Source of the DNA: Lachnospiraceae bacterium
GTDB taxonomy: Bacteria; Bacillota; Clostridia; Lachnospirales; Lachnospiraceae
Assembly (NCBI GenBank): GCA_910575105.1
Contig: CAJTDK010000004.1
Coordinates: 248,001-312,000 of the forward strand
DNA length: 64,000 nucleotides
Reading direction: 5' to 3'
A model generated the notes under the pieces. That model had not been told where the DNA came from and did no database searches. It worked only from the letters and a program-made list of their open reading frames with translations. Both the position numbers and the translations under genes were made by a program. How positions within the stretch are numbered: the stretch's first letter is position 1; each line of letters begins with the position of its first letter. This document shows, one piece after another, positions 8,367 to 16,020 of the stretch.

Positions 8367-9224
8367 ATGAAGGCAGGAACAATTGTATTGGAGGGCGGCG
8401 CCACGAGAGGCGTATTCACTTCGGGAGCCCTCGATTTTCTGATGGAGAAGGAGCTCTATTTTTCACATGTGATCGGCGTGTCGGCAGGCTCATGCAACGG
8501 TGTGGATTATGTATCGCGCCAGCCAGGGAGGACGAGGGACTGTATGATCCATAAGGAAAAGGAATATGATTACTATAGCGGTATCAGAAAGCTTATCCGC
8601 AAGAAAAGCCTTCTGGATATGGATCTGATCTTTGATAAATATCCTAATGAGCTGTTTCCTTTTGATTACGATACCTATTTCGCTTCGGAGATGGAGTGTG
8701 AGATCGTGGTGACCAACTGCGTCACCGGCGAGGCGGAATATATGACGGAGAGAGAGGACAGGGAGCGTCTGATGAGGATCTGCAGGGCGTCTAGCAGCAT
8801 GCCTTTGGTGGCGCCTATGGTGAATGTTGACGGGATGCCTTACCTTGACGGCGGGTTGGCGGATTCGGTCCCGATCGACAGGGCCATAGCGCTGGGCAAT
8901 GAGAAGATCGTCCTTATCCTGACCAGGAATCCGGGATATCGTAAGAAGATGACGAGCCATGCGACGGCGAATCTCTACCGGACAGCTTACCAGAATTATC
9001 CAAAGCTTGCGCGCTCTGCCATTCGCCGCAATTTTGAGTACAACAAGGTGATGGGTAAGATCAACGAGCTGGAAAAGCGGGGGGAGATCTTCGTGCTGCG
9101 CCCGACCATCCCGCCGGTTTCAAGGCTGGAGAGAAAGTATGATGCCCTGATGCAGTTTTATGAGCATGGATATGAGTCCATGGAGGCAAGGTATGATGAG
9201 CTGTGCGCGTATCTGGAAAAGTAA
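8367..9224 (+). CDS. Patatin-like phospholipase
   Basis: 285 residues from ATG 8367, which lies a normal distance after GTGAGGAGTG; a GTG at 8355 overlaps that site. Patatin fold with a Ser-Asp dyad: oxyanion segment GGATRGVF near residue 11, nucleophile elbow GVSAGS near residue 40, and the Asp in DGGLADSVP near residue 160. These are cytoplasmic or membrane-peripheral lipid acyl hydrolases resembling E. coli YjjU. Substrate unknown. The gene is 52 bp upstream of an SNF symporter gene in the same direction. Confidence 0.9.
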   Translation: MKAGTIVLEGGATRGVFTSGALDFLMEKELYFSHVIGVSAGSCNGVDYVSRQPGRTRDCMIHKEKEYDYYSGIRKLIRKKSLLDMDLIFDKYPNELFPFDYDTYFASEMECEIVVTNCVTGEAEYMTEREDRERLMRICRASSSMPLVAPMVNVDGMPYLDGGLADSVPIDRAIALGNEKIVLILTRNPGYRKKMTSHATANLYRTAYQNYPKLARSAIRRNFEYNKVMGKINELEKRGEIFVLRPTIPPVSRLERKYDALMQFYEHGYESMEARYDELCAYLEK

Positions 9225-9276
9225 ATGCGCCGCCATTATATAAGGAAATGAGAGGAAGTACAGGAGGTAAGTTATT

Positions 9277-10671
9277 TTGGAGACACATGGAAAGAGAAGC
9301 AATTTTACGGGTTCGATCGGATTCGTGCTGGCGGCTGCAGGAAGTGCGGTTGGATTGGGAAATATCTGGCGTTTTCCGTATCTTGCGGCGAAGGGAGGCG
9401 GAGGACTGTTTATCTGCCTTTACATCATCCTGGCGCTGACCTTTGGTTTTGCGCTTCTGACTACGGAGATCGCTATTGGAAGAAAGACGGCCCAGGGGCC
9501 GCTTACGGCCTACGGGAAGATTCATGAGAAATGGCGCTTTATCGGCTTTTTCGCGTGGCTGGTGCCGATCATCATCCTGCCCTATTACTGTACCATCGGC
9601 GGATGGGTGCTGAAGTATTTTGCGGAATTTGTGGTGGGGCATGGAACGGATACGGCTGTGGACGGATATTTTACCGGATATATTACAAGCCAGTGGGCGC
9701 CGATCATCTGGATGGTCATCTTCCTTGCGGCAGTTGCGTTTGTCGTATTTAACGGGGTAAATAAGGGAATTGAGAATTACAGCAAGGTGCTGATGCCGAT
9801 TCTGTTCGTTCTGGTCATTGGAATCGGATTTTTCTCGCTGACGCTCAGCCATACGGATGCGGACGGTGTTACGCGGACAGGGCTCGAGGGGCTTAAGGTA
9901 TATCTGATCCCGGACTTTACCGGGGTGACGGTGAAGAAATTTTTCGTGATCCTTATGGACGCCATGGGACAGCTTTTCTTCTCCATCAGCGTGGCTATGG
10001 GAATTATGATTGCCTACGGCTCTTATGCGAAAAAGGATACGAACCTGATGAAGTCTATCAACCAGATTGAGTTCTTTGACACGCTGGTAGCGCTGCTTGC
10101 AGGTTTGATGATCATCCCGGCGGTATTTACCTTTATGGGGCTGGAAGGGATGTCTGCGGGTCCGGGGCTGATGTTCGTATCCTTGCCGAAAGTATTTGAG
10201 GCTATGGGGAAGGCGGGAGGCTTTATCGGAATCCTGTTTTTCCTGATGGTGATCTTTGCGGCCGTAACCTCGGCGGTGTCGGTTATGGAGGCGATCGTAT
10301 CCAGTATTATGGATAAATTCCATTATTCAAGAAGAAAGAGTACTACGATCGCGTCTATATATTCATTGGTCTTCGGGCTGATCGTATGTCTTGGCTACAA
10401 TAAGCTTTACTTTGAGTTCGAACTGCCTAACGGAACGGTGGGGCAGGTGCTTGATATTATGGATTATCTCAGCAATAATATCTTTATGCCGTTAGTCGCA
10501 CTGTGTACTTGTATCCTGATCGGATGGGTGGCGAAGCCGGAGACGGTGATCGACGAGGTGACTATCGGAGGATATAAGTTTGGAAGAAAGGTGCTTTATA
10601 TCGCGATGATCAAGTATATCGCACCGATTCTTCTGGCTGTGCTTCTGGTACAATCCTTCGGGATCTTCTAA
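9277..10671 (+). CDS. Na+-dependent amino-acid/neurotransmitter symporter (SNF family)
   Basis: 464 residues from a TTG start placed 11 bp after AGGAGGTAAG. LeuT-fold membrane transporter with about 11-12 hydrophobic helices. The Na+ and substrate site of helix 1 is visible as 'AAGSAVGLGNIWRFPYLAA' near residues 20-38, and the helix 5-8 Gly/Ser-rich regions follow. Such transporters import amino acids or related solutes with Na+. Substrate cannot be assigned; Gly-rich GGGG after helix 1 and a short C-tail are seen. It ends before a strong terminator. Confidence 0.93.
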   Translation: METHGKRSNFTGSIGFVLAAAGSAVGLGNIWRFPYLAAKGGGGLFICLYIILALTFGFALLTTEIAIGRKTAQGPLTAYGKIHEKWRFIGFFAWLVPIIILPYYCTIGGWVLKYFAEFVVGHGTDTAVDGYFTGYITSQWAPIIWMVIFLAAVAFVVFNGVNKGIENYSKVLMPILFVLVIGIGFFSLTLSHTDADGVTRTGLEGLKVYLIPDFTGVTVKKFFVILMDAMGQLFFSISVAMGIMIAYGSYAKKDTNLMKSINQIEFFDTLVALLAGLMIIPAVFTFMGLEGMSAGPGLMFVSLPKVFEAMGKAGGFIGILFFLMVIFAAVTSAVSVMEAIVSSIMDKFHYSRRKSTTIASIYSLVFGLIVCLGYNKLYFEFELPNGTVGQVLDIMDYLSNNIFMPLVALCTCILIGWVAKPETVIDEVTIGGYKFGRKVLYIAMIKYIAPILLAVLLVQSFGIF

Positions 10672-10743
10672 GATGGGGCCGGATTTAACACAGGACAGTG
10701 TGGGGATTTGGTTCGCTGAGCGATTATGGACTGGCAGAAAGAA

Positions 10744-10779
10744 GGCCGGATACAGGATGAGAACCTGTATCCGGCTTTG
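10744..10779 (+). terminator. Terminator after the SNF symporter gene
   Basis: GCCGGATACAGG-atgaga-ACCTGTATCCGGC, a near-perfect 12-13-bp stem, followed by TTTGATC. Confidence 0.85.
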
Positions 10780-10838
10780 ATCATTTACAGATAAAGCTGT
10801 GCCGATTAATGCGGCTGTATCTGCAGATGCAGGGAAGA

Positions 10839-11576
10839 TCAATAAGTGATCTCCTGCAGGTAGAGTCCTTTGGGGTCACAGGGTGCGCTTGCAGGAAGCT
10901 CACCTTCGAAGATATCGTCGATCTCGTTCGGGTCGCGCATCCGCAGTCCGATCTCGATCAGGGTTCCGATGATGATCCTTACCATGTTGTGCAGGAAGTC
11001 ATCGGCGCAGATGGTGATCAGCATCTCCTCGCCGTCATCGTAAATATCAATATCGTAGATCTCCCGGATCGTAGATTTGGCCTTTTTTACGGTAGAAAAG
11101 CTGCGGAAATCGTGGACACCGATGAGCATGTCGGCGGCTTCCCGCATAAGCTGTCTGTCCGGGATCCGGAAACAGTGGAAGGTATGCTTGCGCTCAAATA
11201 CGCTGGGGACGTCAGAGACGGTCATCCGGTAGACGTAAGTCTTTGATGTGGCGTTAAGCTGTGCGTGAAAACGCTCAGGAACCTCCCTGACGTCGGTGAT
11301 CGCAATGTCCATGGGAAGATAGCGGTTCAGGTAATGCTTGATGTCTCGGATATCTGCATTGCTTTTCAGCTTAAAATTGGCAGTCTGGGCATATGCATGG
11401 ACGCCCACCTCTGTCCGGCAGCCGCAGTTGAATTCCTCGATCTCCTCTCCGGTCATCTTCTTTAAGACCTCCCGGATCTTGTTGGATATGGTGTTGCTCG
11501 ATTCGGTCTTTCCCAGACGGGTCCAGCCCTGATAGCGGCTTCCGTCGTATTCTATCGTAAGCTTGATGTTTCTCAT
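10839..11576 (-). CDS. truA: tRNA pseudouridine(38-40) synthase TruA
   Basis: 245 residues from the ATG at 11576, preceded by TAAGGAGATTTAT; a longer frame to 11603 lacks a site. It converts uridines 38-40 in the anticodon arm of many tRNAs to pseudouridine. The catalytic Asp is in the 'CGCRTEVGVHAYAQ' region, near residue 52; notably this position reads RTE-VGVHA where most TruA have RTDxGVHA, so the usual Asp appears as Glu. The C-terminal 'FLHNMVRIIIGTL' motif is intact. It may be the last gene of an operon with the two small genes upstream. Confidence 0.93.
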   Translation of the reverse strand: MRNIKLTIEYDGSRYQGWTRLGKTESSNTISNKIREVLKKMTGEEIEEFNCGCRTEVGVHAYAQTANFKLKSNADIRDIKHYLNRYLPMDIAITDVREVPERFHAQLNATSKTYVYRMTVSDVPSVFERKHTFHCFRIPDRQLMREAADMLIGVHDFRSFSTVKKAKSTIREIYDIDIYDDGEEMLITICADDFLHNMVRIIIGTLIEIGLRMRDPNEIDDIFEGELPASAPCDPKGLYLQEITY

Positions 11577-11669
11577 ATAAATCTCCTTATCTATATCAGG
11601 CAAAATAGCATATTGATAAGTATATCAAATCTCATATGAGAAGAAAAGAGGGAATTTCTTAATGTGTGA

Positions 11670-11945
11670 TCATTTTTTCATGTAGGAGGTTACCATTTTT
11701 ATCATATTTTCAAGCTGGTCCTGCTCCTCCTTCGGCTTGCCCTCTTTCAGAATGCTGATAATGAGGGACATCTCATCGGGGGTGAACTGGATTCCTTTTT
11801 TGTTGGCATTAGTGATCAGCGCCATCATGATGGGCGCCAGTGATTTGCCTGTCTTACCCTCAGTCTGTCTTGCCGCTGCTTTGATCAGCTCAAGCTTCAT
11901 GGGGGCGATATTTTCCATCGCAGGATGGTTAAGCCATTCATTCAT
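11670..11945 (-). CDS. Small hypothetical protein, partner of the next gene
   Basis: 91 residues, Met- and Lys-rich, all-helical in character, no signal or membrane segment. Family not recognised. Its start overlaps the end of the 159-residue gene by 8 bp, so the two are surely co-translated. The composition (repeated M, K, E; hydrophobic patches) would suit a small protein that pairs with its neighbour. Confidence 0.65.
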   Translation of the reverse strand: MNEWLNHPAMENIAPMKLELIKAAARQTEGKTGKSLAPIMMALITNANKKGIQFTPDEMSLIISILKEGKPKEEQDQLENMIKMVTSYMKK

Positions 11946-12417
11946 CGTTGTCTTCTCCTTTCTGGGTGTCAGAATCTGCGGGATTTACCGCGTGATTAAA
12001 AATGTCATTGTACATATCGAACATACTCTGCTGTTCCGGGTCAAGCATTCCCTTCATCAGATCGAAGGGCGAAGTGCCGCCGCCGTCAGAGGATGAGTCT
12101 GTATCTGCCTGCATCTGCTTCATCATTTCCATCATATTCATCATGCCCTCTGCCTGTTCCATCATTTCCTGTTCTTTCGGATTCATATAAGGTTTCAGGT
12201 CATTAAAAATGGCGGCGGAGGAGATGGGTTTGCCGGTATTGCCAAAGCCGTAGAACATCTCCATCGTCTGCCGGAATTCAAAAAATTTGACAAAGATGGC
12301 CAGAGTCCGCTGCAAAGAGGATGGCATGTATGGAAGGAGGAGCTTCATGGTGTACAGGGATGGCGGGGTGACAAGCTCATCCAGTGGGGTCATCGGTTTC
12401 GGGGGGAATCTTTCCAT
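11938..12417 (-). CDS. Hypothetical protein, Met/Gln/Asp-rich C-terminus
   Basis: 159 residues. The N-terminal half (PLDELVTPPSLYTMKLLLPY...) is helical with aromatic residues; the middle is Met-rich (MMEQAEGMMNMMEMMKQMQ near 85-105), then a Ser/Gly/Asp linker and an acidic tail. No known family recognised; no signal peptide. The start ATG follows AGCAGGAGGCGCT. It lies first in a probable three-gene operon with the 91-residue gene and truA. Confidence 0.65.
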   Translation of the reverse strand: MERFPPKPMTPLDELVTPPSLYTMKLLLPYMPSSLQRTLAIFVKFFEFRQTMEMFYGFGNTGKPISSAAIFNDLKPYMNPKEQEMMEQAEGMMNMMEMMKQMQADTDSSSDGGGTSPFDLMKGMLDPEQQSMFDMYNDIFNHAVNPADSDTQKGEDNDE

Positions 12418-12532
12418 AGCGCCTCCTGCTTAGTAACGTTGTAAATATATATGAAGCTTTTGCCAAAAATATACGTCATCGACGCACAGGATACCGGATC
12501 AGGAAGAATGTCCGGCGGTGCAAAGGCCGGGG

Positions 12533-12570
12533 AATAAAAAGGGGCATCCCAGGTAAGACCTGGAAGCCCC
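12533..12570 (-). terminator. Terminator after the Cys/Gly-rich gene
   Basis: On the minus strand GGGGCTTCCAGGT-ctt-ACCTGGGATGCCCC is followed by TTTTTATT. Confidence 0.85.
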
Positions 12571-12606
12571 GTTCTTCTTAAAGAGTATTAAGCTTTGGAA
12601 ATTCAA

Positions 12607-12858
12607 TTAGCATCCGCAGCCGTTGCCGCAGCCGCCGCCGCAGCAGCAGAGCAGAAGGATGATCCACAGACAGCTGTCGTTGCCGCAGCCACCGCCGAAC
12701 ATACTGCCGTTGCCGCAACCGCCGCAGCAGCAGAGCAGAAGGATGATCCACAGGCAGCTATTGTTGCCAAGACCACATCCACTATTGCTGCAACCGCATC
12801 CACCATTGCCGTATCTTGCCGCATCTTCACATCCGCATCCACAATTTAATTCGCTCAT
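12607..12858 (-). CDS. Cys/Gly-rich small protein with duplicated hydrophobic module
   Basis: 83 residues with about a quarter Cys and a quarter Gly. It holds two near-identical modules, each (N/D)(N/D)SCLWIILLLCCCGG(C)GNG, at about residues 32-50 and 59-78, and an N-terminal CGCGCED motif. A similar class in Clostridia is often labelled 'chorion class high-cysteine' by composition only. Each module has a short hydrophobic core (LWIILLL) flanked by cysteines, suggesting membrane or coat association and metal or disulfide bonding; function unknown. Ribosome site GGAGGATTTTTAGT precedes the ATG; a strong terminator follows. The opposite strand is also open but reads as Ala-rich low-complexity and is rejected. 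Confidence 0.75.
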   Translation of the reverse strand: MSELNCGCGCEDAARYGNGGCGCSNSGCGLGNNSCLWIILLLCCCGGCGNGSMFGGGCGNDSCLWIILLLCCCGGGCGNGCGC

Positions 12859-12932
12859 ACTAAAAATCCTCCATAAAGGTTATTTACAGTACATAATATG
12901 CGCCGGGAGGGGATGTGTGAGAAAAGACAAAC

Positions 12933-13568
12933 CTAATATTTTAAAAGTTTTTTTACAGAGCGCTGATAGTGGAGTGCCTTGTTCTGCATGCGGAGCTTTT
13001 CAAGCCTACCGAATTCCTTCTTCTGGTATTCATCGTATAGGGTGACCAGATATGCGGCTGTGTAGTTGCGGTTCTTGAACCATCTGAACAGCAGCCAGTT
13101 CATGATGTCGGGATGCCAGTACTTTTCCGGTATCTGAGATTCCCTTAAAATAAGGATATGTTTGATCGCCTGCATGGCAAGCTGGCCGAGCCTTGCCGTC
13201 TGGTTCTTGATGCGGTAGAGCTCGTCACTCTCTGTGATGATATCATACAGATCGTTGGATGCCTTCCAGTATGTAACAAATATAGGTTCCTCAGACTGTT
13301 CTTCTCCGGCGGCTTCATGAAGGTCGAAGGTCTGCATGACCGCCTTCCTTCCTGCGATCTGGCGGTCGTAGTCGGCGCGGCGGGCAGGGTCCGAAAGGAC
13401 ATTGTAAGCTTCCAGTATGGCTTGCATCTGCTCTGTCGTGTCGATGCCGTCCTTTAAGTTGGCGTCCGGGTGGTATTTTTTTGCAAGTGCATTTTTCGCT
13501 GCCGTAATGTCCTCCAAAGAAGCTTTGGAGGGAACCCCTAATATCTCATAATAATTCTGGTTCTCCAT
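12933..13568 (-). CDS. J-domain protein (DnaJ-like co-chaperone)
   Basis: 211 residues. The first 70 residues form a J domain: YYEILGVPSKAS, the diagnostic HPD in KKYHPDANLKD near residue 33, and YNVLSDPARRADYDR. There is no Gly/Phe stretch and no zinc-finger region, so it is a class C J protein that would stimulate DnaK ATPase at a specific client. The C-terminal 110 residues are helical and aromatic-rich, with no recognised domain or membrane segment. Ribosome site GGGGAGGATATT precedes the ATG. Confidence 0.87.
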   Translation of the reverse strand: MENQNYYEILGVPSKASLEDITAAKNALAKKYHPDANLKDGIDTTEQMQAILEAYNVLSDPARRADYDRQIAGRKAVMQTFDLHEAAGEEQSEEPIFVTYWKASNDLYDIITESDELYRIKNQTARLGQLAMQAIKHILILRESQIPEKYWHPDIMNWLLFRWFKNRNYTAAYLVTLYDEYQKKEFGRLEKLRMQNKALHYQRSVKKLLKY

Positions 13569-13676
13569 AATATCCTCCCCTTATTATATATGGAAATCGA
13601 ACAAGTTTATCTTACGCTATATTTTCTCAGAAATCAATCCTTTTTCTATTTTTGGGGCGGCTGTTGTGCAGATGGT

Positions 13677-13692
13677 GTTACTGTTCATGGGT
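13677..13692 (+). repeat. Dispersed repeat copy B, left piece
   Basis: GTTACTGTTCATGGGT is the first 16 bp of the ~146-bp dispersed repeat; the rest continues at 15413 after the insertion sequence. Confidence 0.8.
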
Positions 13693-13792
13693 CAATGTCA
13701 TTTAGTTAAATATCAGAATAAATTCTGCTATAGGGTCTAACCTAAATTTTTGTAAAATTTTTTAAAAAGGGTTGACAAAAAGGCCAAAATAT

Positions 13793-13884
13793 GCGGCCGC
13801 TCTCGCTACTGATTGATTTTTCCAGAGGTAGCGAGATCGGCCCTTGAAATTGGAACTATCATTTTTATTTCAATTTCAAGGAGG
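13793..13884 (+). promoter_or_regulatory. Hairpins in the IS leader that may mask the transposase start
   Basis: CTCGCTAC/GTAGCGAG (about 13802-13836) forms a first stem. CTTGAAATTG at 13843-13852 pairs perfectly with CAATTTCAAG at 13871-13880, which runs directly into the GGAGG ribosome site at 13880-13884. Such stems are known in IS elements to block translation from read-through transcripts; the role here is inferred. Confidence 0.6.
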
Positions 13885-13892
13885 TACACATT

Positions 13893-15217
13893 ATGTTCCA
13901 GGATAAAATTAAATCCCTTTTCTCATCTTCTATTCAAGCCGTTGTATCCAGAATCTCAGACTTCGCGGTTCATCCCGAAAAAGATTTTACGCGTCGCAAA
14001 AAATTCCCCGCCGACATACTTTTGGCATTTCTCATTTCAGAGGGTTCTTCCTCTACCAAGATTGAACTGCTTGATTTTTTTGACATGGATATTGACAAGC
14101 CTTCGGATTCTGCGTTTAATCAGCAAAGAGCCAAACTCAAACCGGAAGCCCTCGAATCCGTGTTCCGCAAGTTCAATGAATCCGTTGATCCCCTGCATGG
14201 CCAGACGGAGTATCGTTTCCTCGCAACAGATGGTTCTACCGCCACCTTTTTCAGCAGACCCAAGTTTTCCCCTGCTGAATATTTTGTGGAACCGGGACAT
14301 TCCGCGAAAGGATCTTACAGTATCCATATCAATGCTTTTTATGATCTGGATCGCCATACTTATACCGATGCCATTTTTCAGCCTGTCCACCAGAAAGATG
14401 AATTCCGCGCCTTTTGCGAGGTTGTTGACCGGTATCCGGTCTCTGATGGGACAAAAAATGTATATTTCGGGGACCGGGGGTACTGTTCTTATAGTAATAT
14501 GGCACATGTCATAGAAAACCAGCAGTACTTCCTCTTCCGTACGAAAGATATCCATTCCAAGGGACTGGTCAGGGGTTTTGATTTCCCGGAGGAAGAGTCT
14601 TTTGATATTGACGTAGACGTGGCTCTTGTCAGAAGCCATTCCTCAAAAATTAAAATTGAGGGCAACTGCCGCCGGTTTGTAGACAAGGCAACTTCTTTTG
14701 ATTTCATTGAATACGGCTCAAAAGACACCTACTGTCTGGCATTCCGCATTGTCCGGTTTTCCATTTCTGACGAAAACTGCGAGTGCATTGTCACAAACCT
14801 GCTAAGAAACGACTTCCCACCGGAACGCATCCAAAGGCTGTATTTTTCCCGCTGGGGAATTGAAACATTATTTTGTAAGCTGAAATATACGGTCGGACTC
14901 AGTAACTTTCATGCATATAAACCCGAATACGTGAAGCAGGAAATCTGGGCGAGGATGATCGCTTATAACCTTACGGAGACCATAGTGAACCATGCAGTGA
15001 TTGAAAAAGGGGAAACCAAGCATGAATATAAAATAAATTTTAGTTCCGCAGTCCAATCTGCAGGTCTTTCCTCCGTCCGGCAACGGAAGAAAGACCAATC
15101 AATGTGACAGTCCTGCTGCAAAGAGAACTGATACCTATACGAAGTGAGCGGCAGTATCCAAAATTGAAAACCACGCATTTTCGAAAACCACGGTATTTTA
15201 TTTACCGAGCAGCATAA
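13893..15217 (+). pseudogene. IS4-family transposase with a 3' frameshift
   Basis: DDE transposase. First Asp in LATDGSTATFF, second Asp in YFGDRGYCS, Glu in the Y-x2-R-x3-E-x6-K signature 'YFSRWGIETLFCKLKY'. The uninterrupted frame (404 codons) ends at 15107 with an atypical tail. Reading in the +1 frame from about 15055 gives a standard IS4 C-terminus (ICRSFLRPATEERPIN ... PRYFIYRAA) up to a TAA at 15215. One base is therefore missing in the CAAT run near 15054. The catalytic core is complete, but the basic C-terminal helix region is lost unless ribosomes shift frame. Confidence 0.8.
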
Positions 15218-15412
15218 GGAAACCATCATATAATATTTTACATATTTTTCAGGCAGATGTAAATCTGTCTTTCTGGGATGTCCAAAATTCAAAAAATCCG
15301 GTTGAAAACCCAATATTTTTCTATTAAGTCATTTGCCAATATGAAGATCATCTGCAAATCAGATGTATTTTCCAGAATTATTTTTAATCCGATTCTAAAC
15401 TAAATGACATTG

Positions 15413-15549
15413 GTTCACGGGCAGGAATGCGCACTGGCTGCGCATTCCGTAGGAACATGATATAGGAGTGAGGGGGCTTTTGCGCAGCAAAACTTGGAAT
15501 GCCGCTGCGAATCGTTGCAATGAGCGGTCCTTGGGCCGTGAATAGCAAC
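15413..15549 (+). repeat. Dispersed repeat copy B, right piece
   Basis: Continues the repeat begun at 13677; same order of blocks as copy C at 27968 and, inverted, copy A at 3082, ending GTGAATAGCAAC. Confidence 0.85.
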
Positions 15550-15629
15550 CAGTCGGTCAGAATATCATAGTGGGTGTGACAATTCTGTGACAAATTTAAT
15601 GCGAACGGTAGTTCGTAAAGAAAAAACAC

Positions 15630-15658
15630 TTGACACCGGTTGCATTTTGGTATAAGAT
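15630..15658 (+). promoter_or_regulatory. Promoter of the ylxM-ffh operon
   Basis: TTGACA at 15630-15635, 17-bp spacer, TAAGAT at 15653-15658 (sigma-A type), 17 bp upstream of the ylxM start. Confidence 0.6.
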
Positions 15659-15674
15659 ATCACAGGTGAGTAAC

Positions 15675-16019
15675 ATGAATGAGATTTTGGAACAGTCATT
15701 ACTTTACGATTTTTATGGTGAGCTTCTGAACGACCACCAGAAGGAGATCTATGAGCAGTTTGTCCTGGAGGATCTGTCTTTGGGGGAGATCGCGAAGGAG
15801 GCGGGCATCAGCCGCCAGGGGGTACACGATCTAGTTAAGCGGTGCAGCCAGACCCTTAGGGGATATGAGGATAAGCTTCATCTTGTGGCAAGGTTTATGT
15901 CCATCAAGGATAAGGTCGCCAGAATGAATGAACTGCTGGAGGATGGCGGGCAGAAGAGCAGGGAAGAGCTTGTGTCGGATATCCGCAGGATATCTGATGA
16001 GATTATAGAGGAGTTGTAG
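15675..16019 (+). CDS. ylxM: YlxM-type DNA-binding/SRP-associated protein
   Basis: 114 residues from ATG 15675, following CAGGTGAGTAAC; an upstream in-frame extension would cross the promoter. Sigma-like helix-turn-helix: DLSLGEIAKEAGISRQGVHDLVKR at about residues 38-60. YlxM is nearly always encoded just before ffh in Firmicutes and can stimulate the SRP GTPase; here one base separates it from ffh (TAGT-ATG), so they are coupled. Confidence 0.93.
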   Translation: MNEILEQSLLYDFYGELLNDHQKEIYEQFVLEDLSLGEIAKEAGISRQGVHDLVKRCSQTLRGYEDKLHLVARFMSIKDKVARMNELLEDGGQKSREELVSDIRRISDEIIEEL

Positions 16020-16020
16020 T

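Larger units (their letters stand above)
13693..15412 (+). mobile_element. IS4-type insertion sequence, 1.72 kb
   Basis: Both ends carry the 15-bp inverted repeat CAATGTCATTTAGTT (start 13693, inverse ending 15412). Flanks GTTCATGGGT (13683-13692) and GTTCACGGGC (15413-15422) agree at 8 of 10 bases and look like a target duplication, in line with the 10-12-bp duplications of IS231-type IS4 elements. It interrupts a dispersed repeat. The single transposase frame is broken (see next entry), so this copy is probably inactive. Confidence 0.85.

Noticed and set aside
9061-10323. 420-codon minus-strand frame opposite the SNF symporter gene
   Set aside because: His/Arg-rich antisense shadow of a real membrane protein gene; no family sense and no ribosome site.
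12595-13045. Plus-strand open frames over the Cys/Gly-rich gene (Ala-rich and Pro/Gln-rich)
   Set aside because: Low-complexity mirror images of the minus-strand repeat gene; no ribosome site, and the minus-strand gene has one plus a terminator.
13813-14514. 233-codon plus-strand frame overlapping the transposase
   Set aside because: Out-of-frame shadow of the IS4 transposase, Ser/Leu/Arg-rich and without motifs.
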